Shown here piece by piece: positions 32,107 through 41,653 of a stretch of 64,000 bases of DNA (position 1 is its first letter; each line of letters starts with the position of its first letter). Source of the DNA: UBA10649 sp963755335 (GTDB taxonomy: Bacteria > Actinomycetota > Actinomycetes > S36-B12); NCBI GenBank assembly GCA_963755335.1, contig CAVWJW010000008.1, forward strand, positions 1,240,001 through 1,304,000. Reading direction: 5' to 3'. The notes below the pieces were generated by a model. That model did no database searches and was not told the origin of the DNA. It saw only the letters and a list, made by a program, of their open reading frames with translations. A program made the position numbers and the translations under genes.

Positions 32107-33198
32107 CTAGGGGGTCGCCAGGCCGGCCGCCGATGCGACGCCGGCAAGGTCCGCCGGAATCGTCCGCTCCGACGGCTTGGCATGCGGCCACAGCAGGTAG
32201 CCGGCGGCGAGTGCCAGGGCGGATCCGATCACGGTGTCGAGCAGCCGCGCTCCGGCGTAGCCGGCGATGTTGCCGCTCGGCAGGCCGACCAGGATCGCGG
32301 CGGCGGCCGCGCCGAAGGCGGCCGAGAGCCACGTCGAGCGCGTGCTCAGCGCCAACGAGGCGGCGAGTGAGGCGAACGCCAATGGCCGCTCGGCCGCGTC
32401 GGGCAGGAGCAGCGAGACGGCCACGACGGCGACGACACCGACCAGGGTCCCGAAGGAGCGCAGCAGCGCCTTGGCGACGGTCGAGCGCCCGTTCGGCTGC
32501 AGGATGACGAAGACGGTGAGCATCACCCAGAACGCGTCGTGGCTGCCGTTCACCTGGAAGCCGAACATGGCGAGACCGAGGGCGATGGCCCGCCGGATGC
32601 CGTCCTTGGTGGTGTTGTCGAACGAGCGCAGCGAGGCCAGCATCGGTTGCGTCACGGACGGCCGGTCCGCGGCGAGGGGAACGATGGGAGCGGTCCCGAC
32701 CGCCTGCTCGATGGCCCCCCGGATGGCAACCAGCACCAGCCCGGCCACCAGCCCGATGACGCCGAGGAGCCCGATGTCGCTCATGCTCCTGCCGATGGCG
32801 TTGTGCTCGAGCACGCCGACTCCGGTGACCAGGAAGTACGACATCGACGCGACCATGCCGATGAGCATCCCGACCGGCTTCGACGCGGTCATCACCGTCG
32901 TCGTGAACGCGACGAAGGCCATCGCCAGAGCCGCGGCGATCGCATGGCCCGTCGTCAGTGCCCCGATGGTGCTGTAGACGACCACGACGAGTCCGACGAC
33001 GAGAGCCACCGGAACTGCCGTAGCGAGTCTCCCCTTGCCGCCGGCGGTGAAGGTCAGCCCGCAGACGATCGCCGACTGCACCGAGGCGAGCTCGTAGCCC
33101 AAGGCCCGCCCGGCGAGGAGGCCCACGACCATCCCGACGAGGACGGTGGCCATCAGCCGCCACGCCCAGGAGCGCGCCGGCGCGTGGTCGGTGGGCAT
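32107..33198 (-). CDS. FUSC family membrane protein
   Basis: A 363-residue aromatic-acid exporter/FUSC-like protein with two hydrophobic blocks of about five helices each. The second block carries FGFQVNGSHDAFWVMLTVFV and LQPNGRSTVAKALLRSFGTL, the typical FUSC signature. The ATG at 33198 lies 7 bases after TACGTT, so a near-leaderless transcript is possible. It is divergent from hflX. The substrate is unknown. Confidence 0.8.
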   Translation of the reverse strand: MPTDHAPARSWAWRLMATVLVGMVVGLLAGRALGYELASVQSAIVCGLTFTAGGKGRLATAVPVALVVGLVVVVYSTIGALTTGHAIAAALAMAFVAFTTTVMTASKPVGMLIGMVASMSYFLVTGVGVLEHNAIGRSMSDIGLLGVIGLVAGLVLVAIRGAIEQAVGTAPIVPLAADRPSVTQPMLASLRSFDNTTKDGIRRAIALGLAMFGFQVNGSHDAFWVMLTVFVILQPNGRSTVAKALLRSFGTLVGVVAVVAVSLLLPDAAERPLAFASLAASLALSTRSTWLSAAFGAAAAAILVGLPSGNIAGYAGARLLDTVIGSALALAAGYLLWPHAKPSERTIPADLAGVASAAGLATP

Positions 33199-33273
33199 GC
33201 CGGCAAACGTATCGGTGGGGGATGTGGACCGGGGGTTGGCCGTCCGCCCCGCCCATGACACGCTGGGACTCTC

Positions 33274-34695
33274 ATGCCAGACGACACGACCGACACCTTC
33301 CACGACGATCCCTGGGATCGCGATCAGGGCACGGGGGACTTCGAGCTCGAGGAGCGCGCGGCCCTGCGCCGCGTGGCTGGCCTGTCCACCGAGCTCCAGG
33401 ACGTCACCGAGGTCGAGTACCGGCAGGTGCGCCTGGAGCGCGTGGTCCTTGCCGGCGTCTGGACGCAGGGCACCGTCCGCGACGCCGAGCGCAGCCTGGC
33501 CGAGCTGGCCCTGCTTGCCGAGACCGCCGGCTCGGTCGTCCTCGAGGGCGTCATCCAGCGGCGCGACACCCCTGATCCGGCCACCTACCTCGGCTCCGGG
33601 AAGGCGAAGGAACTCCGCTCGATCGTCGTCGAGACGGGCGCCGACACGGTGATCTGCGACGGCGAGCTGACTCCCGGCCAGCTGCGCCAGCTGGAGGAGA
33701 TCGTCAAGGTCAAGGTCGTCGACCGCACCTGGCTGATCCTCGACATCTTCGCCCAGCACGCGCGCAGTCGCGAGGGCAAGGCGCAGGTCTCCCTGGCGCA
33801 GATGCAGTACCTGCTGCCGAGACTGCGTGGCTGGGGCGAGTCGCTCTCCCGTCAGGGCGGCGGCGCCGGCGGCGGCGCAGGCGGTGGCGTGGGCACCCGC
33901 GGGCCCGGCGAGACGAAGATCGAGACCGATCGTCGTCGCATCCGGTCGCAGATGTCGAAGCTGCGTCGCCAGCTCAAGGACATGGAGTCCGCCCGCACCA
34001 CTCAGCGCGCGGCCCGTCATCGCGCCGGCGTCCCTGCCGTGGCGATCGCCGGCTACACGAACGCCGGCAAGTCGAGCATCCTCAACCGGATGACCGGCGC
34101 CGGCGTGCTCGTCGAGAACGCGCTGTTCGCCACTCTCGATCCGACCGTGCGCAAGACGAAGACGCCCGGCGGCCGCGACTACACCGTCGCCGACACCGTC
34201 GGCTTCGTCCGCCATCTTCCCCACCAGCTGGTCGAGGCCTTCCGCTCCACGCTCGAGGAGGTGCGCGACGCCGACCTCATCGTGCACGTCGTCGACGGCT
34301 CCGACGATGCACCCGAGGAGCAGATCTCGGCCGTGCGCGAGGTGCTCAACGAGATCGACGCCGGCAACGTGCCCGAGCTCATCGTGATCAACAAGGCCGA
34401 CATCGCCGATCCGCACACCATCGCCGCGCTGCTCCGGCGCGAGCCAGAGGCGGTCGTCGTGTCGGCACGCACTGGTCTCGGCTTCGACGAGCTGCTCGCC
34501 ACCATCGAGCACGCACTCCCGTCACTGCTCGAGGACGTCGACGTCCTCGTGCCGTACAGCCGTGGCGACCTCGTGTCGCGAGCCCACCGGCAGGGCGAGG
34601 TCGACTCGGTGGCCCATGACGAGACCGGCACCCGCCTGCGGGCCAAGGTCCCCGAGGCTCTCGCGAACGAGCTGCGCGCGGTGAGCGTTGCCTGA
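33274..34695 (+). CDS. hflX: GTPase HflX
   Basis: A 473-residue ribosome-associated GTPase that splits stalled or heat-stressed 70S ribosomes. The N-terminal domain includes TYLGSGKAKEL; a glycine-rich linker and the HflX signature GTRGPGETKIETDRRRI precede the G domain. G1 GYTNAGKSS is at residues 260-268; switch/G3 ADTVGFVRHLPHQLVEAF and G4 NKAD are intact. The gene overlaps the TTG start of dinG, so the two are coupled. Confidence 0.96.
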   Translation: MPDDTTDTFHDDPWDRDQGTGDFELEERAALRRVAGLSTELQDVTEVEYRQVRLERVVLAGVWTQGTVRDAERSLAELALLAETAGSVVLEGVIQRRDTPDPATYLGSGKAKELRSIVVETGADTVICDGELTPGQLRQLEEIVKVKVVDRTWLILDIFAQHARSREGKAQVSLAQMQYLLPRLRGWGESLSRQGGGAGGGAGGGVGTRGPGETKIETDRRRIRSQMSKLRRQLKDMESARTTQRAARHRAGVPAVAIAGYTNAGKSSILNRMTGAGVLVENALFATLDPTVRKTKTPGGRDYTVADTVGFVRHLPHQLVEAFRSTLEEVRDADLIVHVVDGSDDAPEEQISAVREVLNEIDAGNVPELIVINKADIADPHTIAALLRREPEAVVVSARTGLGFDELLATIEHALPSLLEDVDVLVPYSRGDLVSRAHRQGEVDSVAHDETGTRLRAKVPEALANELRAVSVA

Positions 34696-36666
34696 TCCCG
34701 TCGACCTCGACGAGGCGCTCGCCGCCGTCGTCGACGCCATTGGTGGCGAGCACCGAGATGGACAGCTGGCGATGGCGCATGCGGTCGCCGCAGCACTCTC
34801 TGGCTCCGGGCACGCGATCGTGCAGGCGGGAACCGGCACCGGCAAGTCCGTCGGCTACCTCGTACCGGCGGCCCTGCACGCCGCCGATGGCGGGGCCATC
34901 GTGGTGGCCACGGCGACCATCGCCCTGCAGCGCCAGCTCGTCGAACGCGACCTCCCGCGCATCGCCGAGGCCCTGGCTCCCGTCATGGGCCGACCCGTCA
35001 CCTTCGCCGTGCTCAAGGGGCGCAACAACTACGTGTGCCTGCAGAAGCTGCACGGCGCGGCTCCCGAGGAGGAGGGCGAGGGACTGTTCGACACCCCGCG
35101 CAGCTCCCTCGGTGCCCAGGCCGTCGCCGTCCGGGCCTGGGCGGAGTCTACGAGCACGGGGGACCGCGACGAGTACCCCGACGACATCGACCCGCGGGTC
35201 TGGCGCGGGTTCAGCGTGGGTCGCCGCGAGTGCGTCGGCGAGTCGCGCTGCCCGTACGGCGAGGAGTGCTTCACCGTCAAGCGGCGGCAGCAGGCGCAGG
35301 ACGCCGACATCGTCGTCACGAACCACGCGATGCTCGCCATCGACGCGATCGAGGGCATCCCCCTGCTGCCGGAGCACGATGCGGTGATCATCGACGAAGG
35401 GCACGAACTCGTCGACCGGGTGACGGCCGCGGTCACCGGGGAACTCACCGTGACGATGCTCGAACGCTCGTTCGCCGGCGCGCGACGGCTGCTCGATCCC
35501 GAGACCGCCGAGCGACTCGAGGTCGCCGCCGAGGGCCTCGATGACGCACTGCGCCTGCGCGCGGCCGAGCTCTCGGGCCCGACCCGGATCGAGGAGCTCA
35601 ATCGCGATCTCGTACTGGCGCTGACGACCGTTCGTGACTGCTGTCACCAGGCGATGGCCGAGCTCAACGCCGACAAGGACACGTCCGACGTCGACGGGCT
35701 CGCCGCACGCCAGCGCGCACGTGGCGGCGCTGGAGGAGGTCCACGACGTCGCCGGTGCGCTGCTGGCCATGGGGGCGTTCGACGTCGTGTGGCTCGACCC
35801 GGGGGAGAACCGGGCCCCGGTCATCAGGATCGCCCCACTGTCGGTGTCGGGACTCCTGCGATCGGCACTCTTCGATCGCGCGCCGGTCGCGATGACCAGC
35901 GCGACCCTCGCGACGGGCGGCGGCTTCGACGCTCTCGTCGCGTCGCTCGGTCTCACCGACGATGTCGTCACCACTCTCGATGTCGGATCGCCGTTCGATC
36001 ATGCGCGGCAGGGGATCCTGTACGTGGCTCGGGATCTGCCGGCACCGGGTCGCGACGGCGTCGCGATGGAGGCCCTCGACGAGCTTGCCGACCTGATCAT
36101 TGCCGCGGGTGGACGGACGCTGGCCCTGTTCAGCAGCTGGCGGGGCGTGGAGCGGGCCGCGGACTACCTTCGGGTCCGGCTCGGCGATGACCCCAAGCTG
36201 CCGCTGCTGGTGCAGCGTCGCGGCGACGCGGTCGGCGGGCTGGTGGAGAGGTTCGCCGCCGTGCCGGCGAGCACCCTGCTGGGCACCGTGTCGCTGTGGC
36301 AGGGCGTCGACGTGCCGGGCGAGGCCTGCATCCAGGTCGTCATCGACCGCATCCCGTTCCCCCGACCCGGACGACCCGTTGCTGGCCGCACGTCAGAAGG
36401 CCATCGACGAGGCCGGCGGCTCGGGCTTCCGTGCGGTGTCGGTGCCCCGCGCCGGCCTGCTCCTGGCCCAGGGGGCCGGGCGGCTGATCAGGGGAACGAG
36501 CGACCGGGGCGTGGTCTCGGTGCTCGACTCGCGCCTCGCCACGGCGGGGTACGGCACCGCCTTGCGGGCCAGCCTTCCGCCGTTCTGGTACACCACCGAC
36601 CGCGCGACCGTGATCGGCGCTCTCGAACGCCTTCGAGACGAGTTGGGCGCACCGCGGTCCGATTGA
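34688..36666 (+). CDS. dinG: DinG/XPD-type ATP-dependent DNA helicase (two frameshifts)
   Basis: An SF2 Fe-S helicase of about 658 residues. Walker A GTGTGKSVGYLVPAAL and DEGHE Walker B are present. The four cluster cysteines lie in NNYVCLQKL and ECVGESRCPYGEECF. The C-terminal domain has SATLATGGGFD and the final motif VSVPRAGLLLAQGAGRLIR. Three frames are used in turn; a surplus base near 35714 and another near 36369 explain the breaks and restore ARQAHVAALEEV and PRPDDPLLAARQ. The TTG start overlaps hflX. No LexA box was seen immediately upstream. Confidence 0.85.
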
Positions 36667-36765
36667 CTCACGTACTCGACGCCGGGGACGATGGTGATGA
36701 AGCAGGGCGCCGGGGGTTCGCGGCCGCTCGTGGCAGGTCTCCTCGACGGCTTCGAGGAGGATCTC

Positions 36766-37614
36766 ATGATCGAGATGCCGGTGTCTGAGAAGGGCTCCAT
36801 CAACCTGCGGCGGCGGCGTGGCGACGTCCTCAAGTCACCCTCGGTCCTGGATCTGGTCGACTTCCTGCTCGCGCGCCCCAATTGCGACCAGATCGCCCAG
36901 CACCTCGTCCTTCGGCTGCTGAGCCACCACCACCTGCGTGCGGCCGTGATCAGCGTGTTCACCCCCGATGCCAGCCTGAACGAGATCGGCGCGTTCGGGA
37001 TGTCCGAGCCCAGTCTCGACGGGTTCTGGCGACTGTCGCTGGATGAGCGCACGCCATTGACGGACGCGGTCCGCACGGGCGAGCCAGTGATCTTGTTGAC
37101 GGCCGAGGAGGTCGAGGAGCGGTATCCGTTGCTGTGCACGGGAGGATGCCGCCCCGATCCGCTGGCGGTCTGGCCACTGGTCCTTCCGGACGAGTATGTG
37201 GGCAGCATCGAGTTCACGTTCACCGCAACGCCCGATGTCGAGACCCTCCGCTCGGACGCGACAGGAATCGCGGCGGTCCTGGCGCTCTACCTCAGCCTGC
37301 TGAGGGAAGTGCCGAACAGCGCACCACCCAGCACCGTTCCTGGCGCGGCGGAGGTCGATCCCGCGGCCACGGGCGTGCCCGAGCTGCGACTGGTGCGCGC
37401 GGAGCCGGCTCCGCTGACGCGACGGCAGCTGCAGATCCTGCTCCTCATGGAGCGCGGGCTCACCAACGCCCAGATCTCCAGTGTCATCGGGTTCAGCGAG
37501 TCCACGGTGGGACAGGACTCGCTCGAGATCTACCGCCACTTCGATGTCCATGGGCGCCGGGCGGCCGTCGAGCGGGCCAGGGCTCGTGGCCTGATCGGCA
37601 AACCGTCGGGCTGA
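36766..37614 (+). CDS. LuxR-family regulator with GAF-like sensor
   Basis: A 282-residue protein. The ATG at 36766 is chosen because GGAGG sits 5 bases upstream; an ATG at 36691 lacks such a site. Residues about 20-185 look like a GAF-type sensor domain (DQIAQHLVLRLLSHHHLRAA, CRPDPLAVWPLVLPDEYVGS). The C-terminus is a LuxR helix-turn-helix: PLTRRQLQILLLMERGLTN, then AQISSVIGFSESTVGQDSLE. The Cys-rich surface-protein gene follows after a 119-base gap with its own strong ribosome-binding site; it may be the target. Confidence 0.8.
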   Translation: MIEMPVSEKGSINLRRRRGDVLKSPSVLDLVDFLLARPNCDQIAQHLVLRLLSHHHLRAAVISVFTPDASLNEIGAFGMSEPSLDGFWRLSLDERTPLTDAVRTGEPVILLTAEEVEERYPLLCTGGCRPDPLAVWPLVLPDEYVGSIEFTFTATPDVETLRSDATGIAAVLALYLSLLREVPNSAPPSTVPGAAEVDPAATGVPELRLVRAEPAPLTRRQLQILLLMERGLTNAQISSVIGFSESTVGQDSLEIYRHFDVHGRRAAVERARARGLIGKPSG

Positions 37615-37642
37615 TCGGGGCCTTGCCCGCGCATTGCGCGCA

Positions 37643-37660
37643 GTGCATGGTCAACTGCAC
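37643..37660. promoter_or_regulatory. Inverted repeat upstream of the Cys-rich surface protein
   Basis: GTGCA and TGCAC are separated by 8 bases between the LuxR gene and the surface-protein gene. It is a candidate LuxR operator, about 75 bases upstream of the ATG. The arms are short, so this is tentative. Confidence 0.3.
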
Positions 37661-37733
37661 GCGCCCGGCAGGCAACCCCACTGCCGCTTCTTCGATGGTG
37701 GAACCGTGGTTCACGCCAACCAAGGAGGCGATC

Positions 37734-39135
37734 ATGGGGAGGAACAAGGGCGCGTGGTCGAAAGACCGCGGCGCAACACCCACGAAGCGAGTAGGCCTGC
37801 GGTTATTGGCCTTCATCGCGTCGGTGAGCTTGATGGTCGTCGGGTTCGGTGCTCTCGGCGGGGCTCCAGGCCTCGGCAGAACCGGGCGGCCCAGGGGGCG
37901 GGGACATCTACGCGCCCAACCAGTGCGCAGATGGCTTTGACTTCAAGGATGGCAAGTGCGTGAAGACGACGTCGTACACGCCAGTCCCACCAGCGGTGTC
38001 ATACACCGGCACTTGCGGCCTCATCGCCAGCGCGGACGAACCTGCGACGGAGGACGGCGTAACGGCGGAGACGTGGCTGGGCTACACGTTCGATTCGGCC
38101 ACCGGCAAGTGCAAGAAGGATGGCGGGCCGGACCTGCCGGCGAAGAACGTTGAGATCGTTCTCACCTGCGACACCGCCAACGGCTGGTACCTGGCCGACG
38201 CGCCCAAGGCCGCCGACGACGTCGACGCGCAGCACTCAAGGGGCAAGATGTGCGTGAAGGACGACACCTACGAGTACGCCGATCCGACGTGCCGTGACGG
38301 TGACACTCTCGTCGGAGCAGATGCCTCGGCCACGCATGAACACCCGCAGGGTGCTCTGTGCTACACGCCGAAGGCTTACTGCGAGAAGATCACCGGCGGA
38401 CAGTGGGGACCCAGTGGCGATCCTCGCGACAGCGGCAAGGACAACGGTCGCGTCGGAAAGTGCCGGCTGCCGATCACCTTCGACATCTGCCAGTTCACGC
38501 CGGCGGATCACCCGAAGGATCACGACGCCGAGGACTCGAGCAACAAGCCGGGCGACAAGCCGAAGCCTGTCCCGACCGGCACGTATGCGCTGGTCACCGT
38601 GAAGGCTGACTACAACCACGGGCAGTACAACGCGCCGAGGTTTGGTCCGCTCGACATCACACCGCTGGTTCAGGATCCGGCCGACGCGCATCACAACGTG
38701 TCTGTCGCCAGGGGTGATCAGGCATTCCTGGCTCGGGGATGCAAGGACGAAGTTCCGCAGACGCCGGTTGTCCCCGGCGGCCCGACTCCGGTGAAGGACT
38801 TCTGCTCCAACATCGCCGGCGTGCAGTGGGAGAACTACGACTGTGCGACGGGCGGGACTCCGCAGGCCGTGGCGGCTGCTGAGGCGGTAGCCCCAGTGGT
38901 GGCGCCGGCACCGGCAACGGTGGTGACCCCGGCCAAGAAGCCGACCAAGAAGCCGGCCAAGGTGACGGTGGTCGCCCCGGCTGCAGCAACAGTGCCATCG
39001 GCGGTGCCCGCTGGTGGTGGGGCAACGGCTCCGAGTGACGCCCTTCCGACATGGGCGCTGCTGATGATCGTCATCGGCGGGCTCGGCGTGGCTGCCTCCG
39101 GGATGCGCCTGGCAGGTTCCCACCTGCGCCGCTGA
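37734..39135 (+). CDS. Cys-rich secreted, C-terminally anchored surface protein (frameshifted)
   Basis: About 466 residues, no recognised family. It starts at an ATG 5 bases after GGAGG. A basic N-terminus and a hydrophobic stretch (LLAFIASVSLMVVGFGALGG) end at an ASA-EPGG signal-peptidase-like site. The mature part has at least thirteen cysteines spaced through short segments (NQCADGFDFKDGKCVK, KMCVKDD, DFCSNI), so disulfide bonding outside the cell is likely. A Pro/Ala/Thr/Lys-rich stalk (AKKPTKKPAKVTV) precedes the C-terminal helix LPTWALLMIVIGGLGVAASG and a basic tail. LPTWA is not a standard LPXTG sortase motif. A surplus G in the run at 37860-37863 splits signal peptide and body. Confidence 0.65.
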
Positions 39136-39166
39136 CGCGCGCCCCTGCTGTCAGGCCGTAACAAGC

Positions 39167-39201
39167 GGGCGGCCCCCCGGGACTTCACCGGGGGGCCGCC
39201 C
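39167..39201. terminator. Strong GC-rich terminator hairpin
   Basis: GGGCGGCCCCCCGG (39167-39180) pairs fully with CCGGGGGGCCGCCC (39188-39201) across a 7-base loop. It lies between the convergent surface-protein gene and aldo-keto reductase and probably stops both; there is no T-run. Confidence 0.85.
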
Positions 39202-39217
39202 CTCGTTGTGCCGAGGT

Positions 39218-40038
39218 CTACATGAAGGCGTCGGGGTGGGGGCCGGTCCGTCGACCCGACTCCAGGGCGGCGATGGCGGCGAAGTCCTCCTCATCGATTC
39301 CGAAGTCGAATACCTCGATGTTCTGCCGGATCCGCTCGGGTGTGACGGACTTCGGCAGCACGACATTGCCGAGCTCGAGGTGCCACCGGATGAGCACCTG
39401 GGCGGCCGTCTTGCCGTACTTGGCGCCGACGGCAGCCAGCGCCGGGTCGGCGAGCAGCTGACCGGCCGCCAACGGGCTCCAAGCCTCGGTCAAGATGCCG
39501 TGCTGGGCGTCGAAGGCGCGGATCTCCGCCTGCGGCAGCCACGGATGCAGCTCGACCTGGTTGATGGCCGGCACCACGCCGAACCGCTCGATGATGGACT
39601 CCAGATGCGGCACGTGGAAGTTGGACACTCCGACGGAGCGTGCCACCCCGCGGTCGTGCAGGGCCAGCACGGCGTCCCAGGTGGCGAGGTAGTCACCGGT
39701 GGCAGGGGACGGCCAGTGCACGAGGTAGAGGTCGACGTAGTCCACGCCGAGGAGCCCGATCGATCGGTCGAACGCGCGGAGGGTGGCGTCGTAGCCATGG
39801 TCGGTGTTCCAGACCTTGGTGGTGATGAAAGGTTGTCGCGGGGAGGCCGCTTCCTTGACGGCCTGCCGACCCCGCGCTCGTTCTCGTAGATCGCCGCCGT
39901 GTCGACGTGTCGGTACCCGCACTCGAACGCCGCCAGGGTCGCGGCGGTGACCTCGTCGTCAGGGACCTGCAGGACGCCGAAGCCGACCTGGGGGATGCGG
40001 CGGCCGTCGTTCATGAGCGCCAGCGGGGCGAGAGTCAT
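39218..40038 (-). CDS. Aldo-keto reductase, 2,5-diketo-gluconate reductase type (frameshifted)
   Basis: About 273 residues forming an NADPH-dependent (beta/alpha)8 reductase. The catalytic tetrad is visible as HVDTAAIYENE (Asp, Tyr), TTKVWN (Lys) and LYLVHWP (His). GVSNFHVPHLESII and the cofactor segment VLPKSVTPERIRQN are typical. The first 60 residues are in a different frame; one missing base near 39866 restores ERGVGQAVKEAASPRQ. The ATG start is at 40038. The substrate is unknown. Confidence 0.85.
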
Positions 40039-40079
40039 GCCGCCCAGCCTAGGCAGTGCGTCGTCGGCAGGTGGGTCGG

Positions 40080-40837
40080 TCAGACCTTGCGCAGGACGGT
40101 GACGACCTTGCCCATCACGGTGGCGGCATCGCCCAGGATCGGGGCGTAGGCCGGGTTGTGGGGCATCAGCCAGACGTGCCCGTCACGGCGCTTGAACGTC
40201 TTGACGGTGGCCTCGTCCTCGATGCAGGGCCGCCACGATGTCGCCGTTCTCCGCGGTGTTCTGCTGGCGGACGACGACCCAGTCGCCGTCGCAGATGGCG
40301 GCGTCGATCATCGAGTCGCCCACGACCTTGAGGAGGAACAGCTCACCATCGCCGACCAGATCGCGGGGCAGGGGGAAGACCTCCTCGATGTGCTGCTCGG
40401 CCAGGATCGGGCCGCCGGCCGCGATGCGACCGACCACCGGGACGTAGGCCGCCGTGGGCAGGAGCCGCTCGGGCTCGAGGTCGGGGACTGGGCGCAGCGT
40501 GGTCGGGCCGGTCGCGAGCGGGAGCGTCGACGGGTTCGGCCGCGGGTGTCGGCAGGTCGGCGACCACCAGGGCGCGCGGCCGGTTCGGGTCGCGGCGCAG
40601 GTAGCCCATGCGCTCGAGGGTGGTCAGCTGGTGGGCGACGCTGCTGGGGGAGGTGAGCCCGACGCCCTCGCCGATCTCACGCACGCTCGGCGGGTAGCCG
40701 CGGCTCTCGACGGTGTCTCGGATCACCTTGAGCACGGCCCGCTGCCGCGGTGTCAGGCCGCTCTCGTCGGCAGGGCCGTCGGGCAGTTCGCTGATCGGAG
40801 CGACCACGGGTCCATCCCTTTCGTCCTGGGGTGCCAT
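40080..40837 (-). CDS. lexA: SOS repressor LexA (two frameshifts)
   Basis: About 251 residues. The N-terminal winged helix (LTPRQRAVLKVIRDTVESRG, SVREIGEGVGLTSPSSVAHQ) binds SOS boxes. The self-cleavage site is in VVGRIAAGGPILAEQ, the nucleophile is in VVGDSMIDAAICDGD, and the general-base lysine lies in the DEATVKTFKRR segment. Three frames are used: surplus bases near 40503 and at 40224 (plus strand) explain this and restore RPTTLRPVPDLEPERLLP and VAALIEDEATVK. A broken lexA would make the SOS response constitutive, so sequencing error is more likely than real loss. A LexA box lies about 75 bases upstream, giving autoregulation. Confidence 0.9.
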
Positions 40838-40910
40838 GCGAACGGCCGTCCGATGTCAGACCCCTGCGTCAGTCTTTCGTGAGGCACGTTAGCCAGTGTT
40901 CGAAAGAAAT

Positions 40911-40926
40911 TCAAACATATGTTCGA
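40911..40926. promoter_or_regulatory. LexA box proximal to lexA
   Basis: TCAAACATATGTTCGA matches TCGAAC-N4-GTTCGA with one mismatch. It is the box nearer to lexA and probably autoregulates it. A further half-site, GTTCGA, lies at 40898-40903. Confidence 0.8.
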
Positions 40927-40963
40927 ATGTCGGCTGGACGTGTCGCGCCTCACGTGCTACAAA

Positions 40964-40995
40964 TCGTACAGGTGTTCGATCGTACAGACGTTCGA
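40964..40995. promoter_or_regulatory. Two back-to-back LexA boxes proximal to the LysM gene
   Basis: TCGTACAGGTGTTCGA (40964-40979) is followed with no gap by TCGTACAGACGTTCGA (40980-40995). Each has one mismatch to the palindromic consensus. A third TCGTACAG half-site follows at 41010-41017, just before the LysM start at 41031. Confidence 0.75.
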
Positions 40996-41030
40996 ACCGC
41001 AGCAGCAAGTCGTACAGAAAGGCGACTCCC

Positions 41031-41438
41031 ATGGCAATCGCGGCTCCCTTCCCCGCCGCCGGCCGCACGATCCGAGTGCGTCCCGTCGCAGCCCGATCCA
41101 CCTCCACCACTCGCGCCCGTGGCACCGACGGCACGAGTGTCCGGCTCACCGCCCGAGGCCGTGCGCTCCTCATGCTCGGCAGCGTCCTGTTCCTGCTCGT
41201 GGCCGTGCTGGTCTCCGGACGGTTCACGGCCGATGCGGGCAGCGCCGGCACTGGCGCCCGCGCCACCCAGGTCGTGGTGGTGCAGCAGGGCGAGAATCTC
41301 TGGGAGATCGCCCGCCAGCTGGCCCCCGCGGCCGACCCCCGTGAGGTGGTCACGGCGATCCGGGCCCTCAACGACCTCGGGTCCACACCGGTCGTCGGTG
41401 GCCAGGCAATCGTCGTGCCGCTGTTCGACACGCCGTAG
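41031..41438 (+). CDS. LysM-domain SOS cell-division inhibitor (YneA/DivS/ChiZ-like)
   Basis: A 135-residue protein with a basic N-terminus, one membrane helix (about residues 45-62) and an extracytoplasmic LysM domain (about 80-131: VVVQQGENLWEIARQLAPAA, VGGQAIVVPL). Divergent from lexA and followed by nrdR, it occupies the position of Rv2719c/ChiZ, DivS and YneA, which are SOS-induced and delay septation. Two adjacent LexA boxes sit directly upstream. Function is inferred from domain layout and position; sequence identity in this family is low. Confidence 0.83.
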   Translation: MAIAAPFPAAGRTIRVRPVAARSTSTTRARGTDGTSVRLTARGRALLMLGSVLFLLVAVLVSGRFTADAGSAGTGARATQVVVVQQGENLWEIARQLAPAADPREVVTAIRALNDLGSTPVVGGQAIVVPLFDTP

Positions 41439-41494
41439 CCGAGCGCTACCCGCCGTTGCTCTTGCTATCCGGCTGGCGTCGGAGTAACTTCCTA

Positions 41495-41510
41495 CCCCTA
41501 GATGTAGTAG
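41495..41510. promoter_or_regulatory. NrdR box
   Basis: The core CTAGATGTAG (41498-41507) fits every fixed position of the NrdR consensus core CWANATNTWG. It lies about 145 bases upstream of nrdR-nrdJ. A good second box at the usual spacing was not found. Confidence 0.6.
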
Positions 41511-41511
41511 T

Positions 41512-41541
41512 CACAACCGTGTGATTCATCAACAGGTTGTG
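41512..41541. promoter_or_regulatory. Inverted repeat in the nrdR leader region
   Basis: CACAACC (41512-41518) and GGTTGTG (41535-41541) form a perfect 7-base inverted repeat with a 16-base spacer, directly after the NrdR box. TCATCCACA (41558-41566), one mismatch from a DnaA box, follows. It could be an operator or an RNA hairpin; the role is unknown. Confidence 0.4.
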
Positions 41542-41653
41542 GTTCTGCCTCAACAGGTCATCCACAGGCCGTCCCCAGTTTCCTCCCCAACTGGGCCCCC
41601 AGACCGCCGGTGCATGTGACGCCAGTGAACGAGAGTGAAAGGGGGTACACACG

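Noticed and set aside
39040..39135. LPTWA plus C-terminal helix as an LPXTG sortase signal
   Set aside because: The Gly position is Ala and the Thr/X order does not fit; a simple membrane anchor is enough.
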